Shown: positions 1 through 8,267 of the stretch, piece by piece
How the letters are laid out: each line of letters starts with the position of its first letter
Position numbering within the stretch: position 1 is the stretch's first letter
Source: JADFOB01 sp964651325
GTDB taxonomy: Bacteria; Planctomycetota; Phycisphaerae; UBA1845
Assembly: GCA_964651325.1 (NCBI GenBank)
Contig: CAZYXP010000030.1
Coordinates: 1 to 26,123, forward strand
Length of the DNA: 26,123 bases
Direction: 5' to 3'
Translations under genes and position numbers: made by a program
Notes under the pieces: model-generated
Told to the model about the DNA's origin: nothing
Seen by the model: only the letters and a program-made list of their open reading frames with translations
The model's database searches: none

Positions 1-539
1 CAATGGGGCCGGCCAACGGGCTTGAGGTGATCGTGCGGGCGGCCGCCCATTTTCGAGATGATCCGGAGCTGCATTTCGTGCTTGTCGGTGAGGGGAATGA
101 GAAACCGAAGCTTCGTGCGCAGAAGGAAACGCTCGGGCTAACGAACCTGGACATCCTCGACGGCGTACCCAAAGAGACGTTGCCCGCCCTGCTCGCGTCG
201 GCGGATATCAGTTTGGTGACGTTTGCAAATGTACCGATCTTGGAGGACAACAGCGCGAACAAATTCTTTGATTCGCTCAGCGCGGGGTTGCCGATCTTGC
301 TGAACTACGGCGGCTGGCAGCGGGAGGCGCTGGAATCCTGCGAAGCGGGTTTGGGATGCCGCCAGGGTGATGAGCAGGCGTTTTTTGGGCACATCGCCAA
401 GTTGCGCGGCGATCGCGGGTTGCGTGAGCGGATGGGGGTCAACGCGCGCCGGCTGGCGGAGGATCGATTTAATCGGGACGCGCTGGCGGCGCGAGCCTTG
501 GAAACGGTCGAAGCCGCCGTGCGAGTGGGGCCGCATTGA
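1..539 (+). CDS. Glycosyltransferase family 4 (GT-B), C-terminal part, 5' truncated by window edge
   Basis: This is the C-terminal nucleotide-sugar-binding half of a GT-B glycosyltransferase. The reading frame is open to the window edge, and the first complete codon is an in-frame ATG at position 3. That ATG is probably internal, because the opening residues (MGPANGLEVIV) resemble the GxMGxAxGL motif in the middle of WbuB-like GT4 enzymes. Visible landmarks are FVLVGEGNEK, the D-x-S-L-V strand, and the donor-site stretch DNSANKFFDSLSAGLPILLNYGGW, in which an acidic residue and NKxFDxLxAGxP would contact the UDP-sugar. Such enzymes add sugars such as N-acetylfucosamine or a related amino sugar to lipid-linked glycans on the cytoplasmic membrane face. 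The asparagine-synthase-like gene starts 34 bases downstream on the same strand, so the two are probably co-transcribed in a surface polysaccharide locus. Family assignment is firm; donor and acceptor cannot be read from this fragment. Confidence 0.85.
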   Translation, partial: MGPANGLEVIVRAAAHFRDDPELHFVLVGEGNEKPKLRAQKETLGLTNLDILDGVPKETLPALLASADISLVTFANVPILEDNSANKFFDSLSAGLPILLNYGGWQREALESCEAGLGCRQGDEQAFFGHIAKLRGDRGLRERMGVNARRLAEDRFNRDALAARALETVEAAVRVGPH

Positions 540-573
540 CGAGCGATAACCCAACCCGTACAAGCCCTTCCTG

Positions 574-2484
574 ATGTGTGGCATTGCAGGCATTTGGGGC
601 GACGTTGATCCGGCGCGATTGCGTGCCATGGGCGATGCGCTGCGCCATCGAGGCCCGGACGATGACGGATTCTGGACGTGCCGCACGAGCGGCATCGGAT
701 TCGCCCACCGCCGGCTCTCCATCATCGACGTCTCGGGCGGACATCAGCCGATGGCCAACGAAGATGAGTCCGTGGTCGTCGTCTTCAACGGGGCAATCTA
801 CAACCATGTCGAGCTGAGAGAATCTTTGGAGCGCCTCGGCCACCGGTTTACCACGGCAAGCGATACGGAAACGATCCTGCGCGGATTTGCCGAGCACGGG
901 GTCGCGATTTTTGCCGAGCTTCGCGGCATGTTCGCCGTGGCGATTTGGGATCAGTTGGAACGCCGATTGATCCTCGCGCGGGATCCTGTGGGCAAGAAGC
1001 CGCTGTACTTCGCTGAGGTTGAGGGAGAGTTTCTCTTTGCGTCCGAGATCAAAGGGGTGCGGCGGGGCTTGCGCGCCGCGCCAAGTCTATCCGGCCCGGC
1101 GTTGGATGCGTACCTGACGTGGGGCTGCGTTCCCGGTCCGGGCACGATTTATCGAGAGATTTATACGGTTCAACCCGGAGAAGTTGTCGAGGTCGTGGAT
1201 CGGAAGATCGCCCACCGCAAGCGGTACTGGCGGCAAGCGCTCCGCCCGATCACGCCGATGAGCCGCGAGCAGGCGGTTGAACGGTCAGACGGGCTGTTGC
1301 GCGAGGCGGTTCGCCTGCGGTTGCGGGCCGATGTTGACGTCGGTTGCTTTCTGTCCGGCGGGATCGACAGCGGTTTGATCGTCGCGATGGCTTCGTCGCT
1401 GTATGCCGGAACGCTCAAGACGATCACCGTTGGGTTCGAGGATGGAGCCTTCGACGAGCGGCCCCTCGCGGCGGAGGTGGCGAGCCGGTACGGAACGAGC
1501 CACAGCGAAGTCACGGTTCGGCCCGACATCGCGGGTGACCTGGCAGCGATCGCGCGGGCCTATGATCAACCCTACGCGGATTCTTCGGCGATTCCTTCGT
1601 ACTATGTCGCCAAAGCGGCACGTGAGCACGTCAAAGTCGTGCTCAACGGCGACGGCGGGGATGAAGTTTTTGCCGGGTATCGGCGGTACGTGGCGGCGTT
1701 GGTTTCAGATATGATCGTCGGGGGTGATTCGTCGAAAATACAGTCTTTGTGGGCGGGGCTGGCGTCCATGTTGCCGTCGCGGAGCGGTCACCGAACCCCG
1801 TACGCCTTCCTGCGCCGATTTGCGCGGGGTATGGGTCGGGGTCGGCTGGATCGTTACGTTGCGTGGGCGCTGGATGGGCTGGATGCGTCGGCGCGGGGGC
1901 GCTGGCTAGGAAGCACGGGCGGATCGGCGGCGATCGAAGCCTTCGATATGCGGGCCTATTTCGCGTCGCTTGGTCTTGGGTTTGAGCCGGGCGAGGGGTT
2001 CCTGACGCAGATGATGGCGGCGGATTTCGCGTGCGTTCTGCCCTATGATTTGCTGGTGAAGGTGGATATTGCGTGCATGGCGCACGGTCTGGAAGCCCGC
2101 TCGCCGCTGCTCGACGTTCGCCTGATCGATGCCGTGTCGTCGCTTCCTACGCGGACCAAGCTTTCAAATCGGGTGACCAAGCCGATCCTGCGCGAGCTTG
2201 CGCGCCGCTACCTGCCGGATCGGGTGTGCGACGCGCCCAAACGTGGATTTGAAATCCCGCTGACACGGTGGCTCAACGGCGAGCTGCGGGCGCTCTCGGA
2301 AGATGTGCTACTCTCTCGATCGGGGATGGTCTGCGAGCTGTTCGGCCGCCGAGCGATGGAGAAGCTGTTGCGATCACCCGACGATATGGTGTCGGGCGGC
2401 TTGGAGCCGGATCGGCGAGCCCGATTCATTTGGATTCTGTTGATGCTGGGGCTATGGGATCAATGCGTCCGGGGCGCCGACTGA
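574..2484 (+). CDS. asnB: Asparagine synthase (glutamine-hydrolysing) / exopolysaccharide-associated amidotransferase
   Basis: This 636-residue protein has the two AsnB domains. The N-terminal class II glutamine amidotransferase (about residues 2-210) starts MCGIAGIWG, with Cys2 as catalytic nucleophile once Met1 is removed, and has the RHRGPDD motif. The synthetase domain carries the ATP PP-loop SGGIDS at residues 261-266. AsnB makes asparagine from aspartate, glutamine and ATP. A related subgroup of about 630 residues occurs in exosortase/exopolysaccharide loci as 'amidotransferase 1' and may amidate a sugar or uronic acid instead. The length and the glycosyltransferase just upstream favour that subgroup, but no exosortase gene is visible here, so this is inference. 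The ATG at 574 is fixed by the need for Cys at position 2. There is no strong ribosome binding site before it, which suggests read-through from the upstream gene. It converges on the membrane protein gene ending at 2548. Confidence 0.93.
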   Translation: MCGIAGIWGDVDPARLRAMGDALRHRGPDDDGFWTCRTSGIGFAHRRLSIIDVSGGHQPMANEDESVVVVFNGAIYNHVELRESLERLGHRFTTASDTETILRGFAEHGVAIFAELRGMFAVAIWDQLERRLILARDPVGKKPLYFAEVEGEFLFASEIKGVRRGLRAAPSLSGPALDAYLTWGCVPGPGTIYREIYTVQPGEVVEVVDRKIAHRKRYWRQALRPITPMSREQAVERSDGLLREAVRLRLRADVDVGCFLSGGIDSGLIVAMASSLYAGTLKTITVGFEDGAFDERPLAAEVASRYGTSHSEVTVRPDIAGDLAAIARAYDQPYADSSAIPSYYVAKAAREHVKVVLNGDGGDEVFAGYRRYVAALVSDMIVGGDSSKIQSLWAGLASMLPSRSGHRTPYAFLRRFARGMGRGRLDRYVAWALDGLDASARGRWLGSTGGSAAIEAFDMRAYFASLGLGFEPGEGFLTQMMAADFACVLPYDLLVKVDIACMAHGLEARSPLLDVRLIDAVSSLPTRTKLSNRVTKPILRELARRYLPDRVCDAPKRGFEIPLTRWLNGELRALSEDVLLSRSGMVCELFGRRAMEKLLRSPDDMVSGGLEPDRRARFIWILLMLGLWDQCVRGAD

Positions 2485-2547
2485 CGGCGGCGTACCCTGA
2501 TCCGAACCGCGCCCGTAAGGAAGCGGCTGGGTCCGCGCATGCGACGG

Positions 2548-4065
2548 TCATGGCATGTCCAGCACATACAAATCGCCGGTTCTGACCCAATTGCCGGATT
2601 CAAAAGGTGCCATGACTTCGTCTCTGTCGATCGGAACGAGGACGACGGGTTTGCCGGCGGCGGTGTGTTGGTGGATGGCCGGCGATGCATCCTCCGATCC
2701 GATGGTCGTGATGGCTTGGCCGGATTGTTGGATCATGTATTCCAGAGCGAATCGGGCCATAGGATCTTCGTAGACCACCAGGCCGTCGGGCCCCGCCAGT
2801 GTAACCGCCTGGCGACTCATGCGGTCGGCGGATTGCTCGACGACTGCCCACGGGATAAACAGATACTCGTAATCGTTGCGGTAGGGCTTCTTGTGTGTGT
2901 ACCCTGAAAGGAAGTCCCACCGGGCACCGATAGCGGGGATCAGGGCATACCCAACGGGCGTGAGCAGAAGGAGCAGGGTTGCTGTGGATACGGTGATCCG
3001 CCGAAGCTTTGATGTCGCCAGCCTTGCGAAGTGAGCGTACCCCACGCCGGCGAAAATGGCGATGTACGTGAATGTGGGCAGCAGGAACGTGTACTGGTCG
3101 ACGACGGCGTAGCGTGCTACAAACAGAAAGTGGATGGCCAAGCCCGCGAGAAGCGAGCGTCTCGCGAGTGTTGGAATGTTGTTGCGCATGTCCTTTCTGA
3201 GCGAACGGGCGAACGCCACGAGCGTCAGATTGGGAAAACTGAGCAGCAGGAACCCGGCCGAGACGGCGAGCAATCGAGGTGAAAAGGAGGCGTTCAGCAC
3301 GCTGGCGGCGAAGCGCGTGCCGAACAGCGCGGAATGAATCGTGGCCGATAGGTCACCGGTCGCGTTCAAATCTCGCGCGATGTAAAACCCGTAGAGTCCC
3401 GCACCCCCGAGCCAGGCGACCAGGACGCCCAGCGCCGTCAGAGGGCGCAGGCGGCGATGCCACAGCATGTACAGCGCGATGGCCACCAGGATCGGCGTAG
3501 TCAACCCCGATTGCAAATGATTGGAAACGCCCAACCCGTTGAGCAGCGCTGCGGCCACCAGCCAACCCATTCGACCGCCGCGGGCCAGCGCGACCAGACA
3601 CCAGCATTCTCCCGCGAGGAAGGCCGTCGTGATTGTGTACACCTCCGCCAGCGCCGAGCTGCGCCAGAAGATGTTGGCCGTCATGAGCGACGCGGCTGCC
3701 AGCAAGGCGCTGCGGCGGCATTGCGTCATCGTGAAGACACATCCGAACACGCCGGCGATCGTGGCGGCGCCAAAAAATGCGCTGACCAGTGATGCGGCAT
3801 GGGGTGGCGAGACGACGCCCAATCCGAGAACGCCCCTGCAAATCCAGTGATACAAGGGGTGGCTCAGTGCCAGGCCGAGTTCACTGATGGGCTGGTGCCG
3901 GATGATTCGCAGCACGTAGGCGCCGCTGTCTTGCCACTGGATGCCGGGGGACGCGGAGCAGGCATACGCCACCATCGCGACCGCAAAGACCAGGAGGCAC
4001 GCGGGGATGGCTTCGGCGGGCTTCGCCGGTAAATCGCTGGGAGATGTTGGAATTACGGCGCGCAC
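2548..4065 (-). CDS. Multi-pass membrane protein, DUF2723 / GT-C glycosyltransferase-like
   Basis: The 505-residue protein is mostly hydrophobic, with roughly ten predicted membrane segments from residue 20 to about 390, then a soluble tail of about 110 residues. Near the N-terminus, WQDSGAY (Asp46) and LSHPLYHW (His69-Pro70) sit in the first periplasmic loop, as in DUF2723/TMEM260-like and other GT-C enzymes, where an acidic residue in the first loop is catalytic and a polyprenyl-phosphate sugar is the donor. The start is GTG at 4065, chosen because AGGAAG lies four bases upstream. No better in-frame ATG has a ribosome binding site. It is convergent with asnB (63 bases between stops) and divergent from the HAD gene at 4225. 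A role in transferring sugars outside the membrane fits the glycan context. Substrate is unknown, and a non-enzymatic membrane protein remains possible. Confidence 0.75.
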   Translation of the reverse strand: MRAVIPTSPSDLPAKPAEAIPACLLVFAVAMVAYACSASPGIQWQDSGAYVLRIIRHQPISELGLALSHPLYHWICRGVLGLGVVSPPHAASLVSAFFGAATIAGVFGCVFTMTQCRRSALLAAASLMTANIFWRSSALAEVYTITTAFLAGECWCLVALARGGRMGWLVAAALLNGLGVSNHLQSGLTTPILVAIALYMLWHRRLRPLTALGVLVAWLGGAGLYGFYIARDLNATGDLSATIHSALFGTRFAASVLNASFSPRLLAVSAGFLLLSFPNLTLVAFARSLRKDMRNNIPTLARRSLLAGLAIHFLFVARYAVVDQYTFLLPTFTYIAIFAGVGYAHFARLATSKLRRITVSTATLLLLLTPVGYALIPAIGARWDFLSGYTHKKPYRNDYEYLFIPWAVVEQSADRMSRQAVTLAGPDGLVVYEDPMARFALEYMIQQSGQAITTIGSEDASPAIHQHTAAGKPVVLVPIDRDEVMAPFESGNWVRTGDLYVLDMP

Positions 4066-4224
4066 GACACTTCCTGGCTTTCTCTCTGCTCAGATCCTTG
4101 CGGAAAATCGTTTCCATGTTGCTCTTGCACACGATAGGTATCGGCGCTATGTATGACAATGATCCAACGTCGGGCGGAGAAGATCCAAGGCTAAGGGCTC
4201 ACGGCTGATCGCCGGTCGCCACCA

Positions 4225-4932
4225 ATGGACAGCAAACGTATGATGACTACAAAAGGCGAGCGGCTCGGCGTGATTTTCGATCTCGACGGCGTGCTGATCG
4301 ATTCCGCGGAGCTTCATTTTCAGAGCTGGGGTCAATTGGCCGATGAGCTGGGCGCGACCCTGACGCGCGATCAGTTCCATGCGACGTTCGGCCGGCAAAA
4401 CCGCGACATCATTCCGGATCTTTTTGGGGAGTCGGTGCCGGATCGCGTGGACGCGCTGGCGGACCGAAAGGAAGAAATCTACCGAAACCTCGTTCGCGGC
4501 CGGCCGCCGGTCGTGCCCGGTGCGGTGGAACTCATCCGCGGCTTGCAGACGGGGGGCGCTCGGCTTGCGATCGGTTCCTCCGCGCCGCGTCAGAACATCG
4601 ATCTGATTCTCAAAGAAATGGGCGTGCATGAGGCGTTTGCGGCGATCATCAGCGGGGATGACGTGTCGCGCGGCAAGCCCGATCCGCAGGTGTTTGCGTT
4701 GGCGTGCGAGGCGTTGGGCCTCTCGGCGTCTCGCTGCGTTGTGATTGAAGATGCGCCGGCCGGCGTTCAAGCGGCGATTGCCGCCGGCGCCGCGGCGGTC
4801 GCGGTGCTCATCCATCATGACGAGGCTGCGTTTGACGGCATAGCGCTCAGCGTCCATGAGCTCGCACAGCTAACGCCCCAGCGGCTTTTGGAGGTGTGCC
4901 AATCCCAGCCGCGCCCGTCGGAAAGCGGTTGA
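4225..4932 (+). CDS. HAD-superfamily hydrolase, beta-phosphoglucomutase-like phosphatase
   Basis: This 235-residue HAD subfamily IA protein has all four signature motifs. Motif I is DLDGVLIDS (nucleophile Asp19, acid/base Asp21), motif II is the Ser in AIGSSAP, motif III is the Lys in GKPDP, and motif IV is IEDAPAG. The helical cap between motifs I and II matches the beta-phosphoglucomutase/phosphoglycolate phosphatase group. It probably removes or moves a phosphate on a small sugar phosphate in the cytoplasm; the exact substrate cannot be told from sequence. In-frame ATGs occur at 4225, 4240 and 4243. None has a strong ribosome binding site, and the first ten residues are not conserved-looking, so the true start could be 4240 or 4243. 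A hairpin follows the stop directly. The gene converges with the LTxxQ-motif gene ending at 5161. Confidence 0.88.
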   Translation: MDSKRMMTTKGERLGVIFDLDGVLIDSAELHFQSWGQLADELGATLTRDQFHATFGRQNRDIIPDLFGESVPDRVDALADRKEEIYRNLVRGRPPVVPGAVELIRGLQTGGARLAIGSSAPRQNIDLILKEMGVHEAFAAIISGDDVSRGKPDPQVFALACEALGLSASRCVVIEDAPAGVQAAIAAGAAAVAVLIHHDEAAFDGIALSVHELAQLTPQRLLEVCQSQPRPSESG

Positions 4933-4934
4933 GC

Positions 4935-4955
4935 CGAGCCGGCGCCCGCGGCTCG
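4935..4955 (+). terminator. Hairpin directly after the HAD gene, possible terminator
   Basis: CGAGCCG (4935-4941) pairs perfectly with CGGCTCG (4949-4955) across a seven-base loop, two bases after the stop codon at 4930-4932. A short mixed T-containing stretch follows, but no real T-run, so this would be a weak or Rho-assisted terminator. Confidence 0.35.
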
Positions 4956-5077
4956 CGCTTGTCTCGCGTTACTACAGTCGTGGTTCGGAACCGAGGCCAT
5001 CTGATACAATCATGGCACCTACAATTATGGCACCACTGCGTGAGCGGCTGCTTTTCTTTTGTGGCGATTGCCGGAGG

Positions 5078-5098
5078 GCCGCGCGGGCTGAAGCCTGC
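5078..5098. repeat. Dispersed palindromic repeat, family B, copy 1
   Basis: The 18 bases GCCGCGCGGGCTGAAGCC and the following C/T-GC are shared with 13926-13946 (20 of 21 identical). The core GCGGGCT-GA-AGCCTGC (5083-5098) is a near-perfect inverted repeat; the copy at 13931-13946 is perfect (AGCCCGC). Both copies are intergenic. This copy lies in the 228-base space between two convergent genes, where no coding region is visible. Confidence 0.55.
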
Positions 5099-5134
5099 GG
5101 CTTTGAGGCATTGCCTTATCGAGGGACGTTCGGG

Positions 5135-5154
5135 GCCGCTACCCAAAAAGCGGC
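5135..5154 (-). terminator. Hairpin downstream of the LTxxQ-motif gene, possible terminator
   Basis: Reading the minus strand, GCCGCT (5154-5149) pairs with AGCGGC (5140-5135) around an eight-base loop containing five T residues, starting six bases after the stop codon of the gene ending at 5161. No T-run follows. Placement favours a terminator role; sequence support is moderate. Confidence 0.3.
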
Positions 5155-5160
5155 ACCGGG

Positions 5161-6207
5161 CTAAAACTCATCGCGATCGCGCCCGCGGCCTCTACGCGGA
5201 CCCCGGTTGCGGCGGCGTTCGAAAGAATCCTGAGGCTCACTCTTCATTTTTTCCAGGACAGACTCGAGGCGTTCGCGTTGCTGGTCATCGAGCAACTCCA
5301 GGACTGATTGTTCGAACTGCTTGAACTGCTCGGCTTGCTGTTCGGGTGTGGGCCTGCCCCGATTCTGGTTGCCTTCATGACGCTGGATATTGTTTCTGCG
5401 GGATTCGCCGCCACCGTTGCGCTCAGCGCGTTCGCGATTGCGACGGCGTGGGTTTCGGGGCGGACGGGCCTCGCGCATCAACTGCATGACTTCGCGACGT
5501 TGATCTTGCGAAAGATCGACCTCCGGGCTGAATAGCGCCCGACGAAACGCTTGCATCGGCCGGCTAGCCCCGCGTCGGCCTTGCTGAATTCCGGCCTTGC
5601 GAATGAGCCGGCCCAACTGGGGGCGTTGCGATTCGCTTAGCTCGTCGCGTACGTTGCGAAGAAAGCCGCCGATGCGAACGGGTTGCTGTCCGCGGCTGCG
5701 GCTGTTGCCGAGAACCCGCCCGAGCGCTTGCCGCAATTCGCGGGCCCGCTCGCGGTCGCCAGACTTCCGAGCTTCCATCAGGTCTTTCTGGAGATCGCGG
5801 GCCTGATCGAGCTGCTCGCTTTGCGCGTCGGCGCCCCGTGCTTCGGCGTGGAGGGCCTTGAGTCGGCCTATTTCCTCATCGAACAGGTCCGAAAGGGTAT
5901 CCTTCTGGGCTCGGTCCAGATCCAGCGTCTCCCACATCAGCATTTTGAGCTTGGGCAGTTTGCGGGCCAGTTCCAGCGGCGTATCGGGAGCTTGGCGGCG
6001 TCCGCGACGCCGGGCCCGATCCGCGCGATCGGTCCGGTCGGCGCGATCTTGCGCCGTGACATCGTCTGAATGCTGATCCGGCGTGGCTTGATCCTCGCGG
6101 TCGATCGGCTGAGTTTTGTCGGGATCGGGCGTTTGAGCCGCGGCCGGTTTGTTGGGCGGCAGGACGAAGACCAAAGCAACGATGAGGGCAAGAAGCGTTC
6201 TTTTCAT
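5161..6207 (-). CDS. Exported Spy/CpxP-like protein with four LTxxQ-type motifs
   Basis: The chosen start is ATG at 6207 (348 residues), because GGAG lies nine bases upstream and the protein then opens with a clear signal peptide: a Lys-Arg N-region, a hydrophobic core at residues 5-16, and a likely cut after AAA (Ala24). An in-frame ATG at 6288 would add 27 non-signal residues and is less likely. The mature protein is very rich in Arg, Asp, Glu and Gln and is predicted helical. It contains four copies of the L-(D/S)-x-x-Q motif of the Spy/CpxP (LTXXQ) family: LDRAQ (97-101), LSESQ (190-194), LSQDQ (232-236) and LDDQQ (306-310). Spy and CpxP are periplasmic helical proteins of about 160 residues with two motifs and chaperone or stress-sensing roles. 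This one is about twice as long, as if duplicated, and ends in an RGRGRDRDEF tail. Function beyond 'extracytoplasmic LTxxQ protein' is inference. Confidence 0.72.
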   Translation of the reverse strand: MKRTLLALIVALVFVLPPNKPAAAQTPDPDKTQPIDREDQATPDQHSDDVTAQDRADRTDRADRARRRGRRQAPDTPLELARKLPKLKMLMWETLDLDRAQKDTLSDLFDEEIGRLKALHAEARGADAQSEQLDQARDLQKDLMEARKSGDRERARELRQALGRVLGNSRSRGQQPVRIGGFLRNVRDELSESQRPQLGRLIRKAGIQQGRRGASRPMQAFRRALFSPEVDLSQDQRREVMQLMREARPPRNPRRRNRERAERNGGGESRRNNIQRHEGNQNRGRPTPEQQAEQFKQFEQSVLELLDDQQRERLESVLEKMKSEPQDSFERRRNRGPRRGRGRDRDEF

Positions 6208-6216
6208 CTGACCTAA

Positions 6217-6248
6217 CTCCTGGTAGAAGCAACTCTTGGTAGTAGCAT
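6217..6248. repeat. 16-bp tandem duplication over the ribosome binding site of the LTxxQ-motif gene
   Basis: CTCCTGGTAGAAGCAA (6217-6232) is followed directly by CTCTTGGTAGTAGCAT (6233-6248), 13 of 16 bases identical. On the minus strand the unit nearer the gene contains the GGAG ribosome binding site nine bases before the ATG at 6207. The farther unit carries a decayed version (AGAG). Confidence 0.6.
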
Positions 6249-6593
6249 GACAACTCGGATGGGCGGACTCCACGGTTTGGATTCCCAAGACGCGAGTTTT
6301 TCGTAACTCTTTGCCGCAAGGTTACTTGCGACGCAACGGGTCGGCTCGTGCGGGCCGCAATCCGGGTGCGGACAAGGTGCCCGCGGTACCCACAATGGGC
6401 GGCTCTGCGCTCCAGTGTTAGGATCAACGACGCAAAGCGTCATCGATTGCATGGAACCCATCGCGATTCTTGCCCGATCGGATTCCCATATTATTGAATC
6501 TCGGCCCTGGCGTCCAAATGGTTCGGGATCGGGTGAGAAAATGCGCCAAGTAGGGAATGCCGGCAGCGTCTGATCGTGCCGCGCTAACGAGAA
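6249..6593. other. Divergent intergenic region, no gene seen
   Basis: This stretch separates the start of the minus-strand LTxxQ gene from the plus-strand M48 peptidase gene, so promoters for both should lie here. I see no coding frame with a signal or ribosome binding site. A TATTAT at 6489-6494 could be a -10 box, but no -35 element sits at the right distance. Confidence 0.4.
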
Positions 6594-8150
6594 ATGGGCT
6601 CCATGCACTTGCTGACGATTATTGCCTTTTCCGTCTTGATTCTGGAGGCCGATGATCCGGGGCTATGGCGGATCGTGGACCCCGCCGAGCGTGGTTTCAC
6701 GCTTTTGGCAGGTTTGGGGCCTCCCCTGGTGCTTGTTTTTCTCGGTTGGCTGGTCAATCGTAGAGGGCTAGGTCTCCTGACGGGCAGTGGTAAGACCGCC
6801 GATGAGGTGCACCACTTCACGAGTCGAGCGGTGTTTGCGCTACGGGTTTTGATGACGGTCGCCTTTGGCGGTGCCGTTTTTCTGACCAATTGGAGTGCCC
6901 TTATCGGGGCGGACGGCTCCTCTCCTTGGTTGCAAATCGTCAACGACTTCGTGGCCCTGTTCCCTTACATGCTCACCTGTGTGTTGCTTTGGGTGGTGAC
7001 TTATCCCGTGGAATCCGCGCTTCGAGAGCAGGAGTTCCCCAAGAATCAGGCCGCGGGGGCTGATCAGCCTGGACGTTTGACCCTTCGCAAGTTTCTGGAC
7101 TTCAACGTTCGCCACCATCTGCTCGTCGTTGCGGTTCCGATGACGCTGATACTTGTGGCCGCGGATTTGATTCGCATCTATGAGGAGCGGCTGGCGTCGT
7201 CTTTTGGTTTTCCTTGGGCCGGTGACGTGCTGTTGGGGGCGGTGGCCGCGATTATGTTTGTGATCGCGCCGCTCTTGCTGGTTCGAGTCTGGCGGACCGA
7301 GCCGCTTCCTGAAGGACCGCTCCGCCGCCGTCTCGAGCACATCTGTGATCGCATCGGCCTACGCTGCCGTAATATTCTGATTTGGAAAAGCAACGGCGCG
7401 ATGATCAACGCCGCGGTCATGGGGCTGATCCCCGGCGTTCGGTATGTGATGCTTTCCGATGCCTTGCTCGAAACCATGACCGATCGGCAGGTCGAGGCCG
7501 TGTTCGGCCACGAGGCCGGGCACATTTGCCGCCGCCACATCCAACGGTTTCTCGTGTTCGCGTTTGTGGGTTGGTTGGTGGTGGCCGGTCTCATGGAGGG
7601 CATGGCAGTGGTGGCCATTCGGACCGGCAACACATCGGGCGACGCCCTGTTTATGATTCAGGGGTTCGGCGTCGTTGCGACTCTGCTGTTTTGGGGGATC
7701 GGGTTTGGCATGCTCTCACGGCGGTTCGAGCGTCAGGCCGATCTCTTCGGGGCTCGGTGTGTGGCCGCCAATGGTGACGAATGTACGGTTCCCTGCAGCG
7801 TCCATATTGAGCCGACGGGCGCTCATGATTCCGGTTCGATGGGGCCACGGCAGGATCGGGTGTGCGCCACCGGCGCCGACGTATTTGCCTCTGCGCTGGA
7901 TCGGGTGGCGTTGCTCAATGGCATTCCTCACGAGGAGCGCAGTTGGCGTCATTCGTCCATCGGAAGTCGAATCAGGTTGCTCATGACGTTGGCGGGTGAT
8001 CCATCACTGGCCGAGCGATTCGAACGGACCATCCGGAGGGTCAATGGCCTCCTGCTTGCAATCGCATTGACAGGCGCGATTGCGACCGTCGTTTATTGGG
8101 CCATGGTTTCCATGCCTGCCATCCTGCGGCTGCAGGCTGGTCAAGTGTGA
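6594..8150 (+). CDS. Membrane M48-family zinc metallopeptidase
   Basis: This 518-residue integral membrane protein carries the M48 zinc site HEAGH at residues 306-310, preceded by the family-typical MTDRQVEAVFG. The third ligand is Glu379 in FERQAD, the equivalent of E-x-x-A-D in HtpX and Ste24. The NAAVMGLIPG stretch and LSDALLE before the zinc motif are also typical. Hydrophobic segments lie around 36-55, 83-103, 119-141, 174-194, 204-228, 317-342, 356-376 and 487-510, so the active site should be at the cytoplasmic membrane face. The topology, with several N-terminal segments before the peptidase domain, is closer to Ste24-like bacterial members than to the shorter HtpX. A loop after the third ligand (about 385-420) holds several Cys residues, which is unusual. 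The start ATG at 6594 has only a weak upstream purine stretch; ATG at 6603 is an alternative. Likely role: membrane-protein quality control. Confidence 0.88.
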   Translation: MGSMHLLTIIAFSVLILEADDPGLWRIVDPAERGFTLLAGLGPPLVLVFLGWLVNRRGLGLLTGSGKTADEVHHFTSRAVFALRVLMTVAFGGAVFLTNWSALIGADGSSPWLQIVNDFVALFPYMLTCVLLWVVTYPVESALREQEFPKNQAAGADQPGRLTLRKFLDFNVRHHLLVVAVPMTLILVAADLIRIYEERLASSFGFPWAGDVLLGAVAAIMFVIAPLLLVRVWRTEPLPEGPLRRRLEHICDRIGLRCRNILIWKSNGAMINAAVMGLIPGVRYVMLSDALLETMTDRQVEAVFGHEAGHICRRHIQRFLVFAFVGWLVVAGLMEGMAVVAIRTGNTSGDALFMIQGFGVVATLLFWGIGFGMLSRRFERQADLFGARCVAANGDECTVPCSVHIEPTGAHDSGSMGPRQDRVCATGADVFASALDRVALLNGIPHEERSWRHSSIGSRIRLLMTLAGDPSLAERFERTIRRVNGLLLAIALTGAIATVVYWAMVSMPAILRLQAGQV

Positions 8151-8267
8151 TCAAGCATGGTATCACGATGGGGGTTTGCGGGGCGCGGTAGCGCGCATCG
8201 CCATGAACGCCGTAGCGTGCGGCTCGGAGATTGTTGATCCCATTTTGGTTGCGACGCGGGAGCATTG

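Noticed and set aside
4147..4857. Minus-strand frame of 236 codons opposite the HAD phosphatase
   Set aside because: The plus-strand frame has all four HAD motifs; the antisense frame is Arg/His-rich with no motif.
4984..5036. ATGGCACC repeated twice at short distance as a possible operator
   Set aside because: Only two 8-base copies at the far end of convergent genes, where an operator would have no gene to control.
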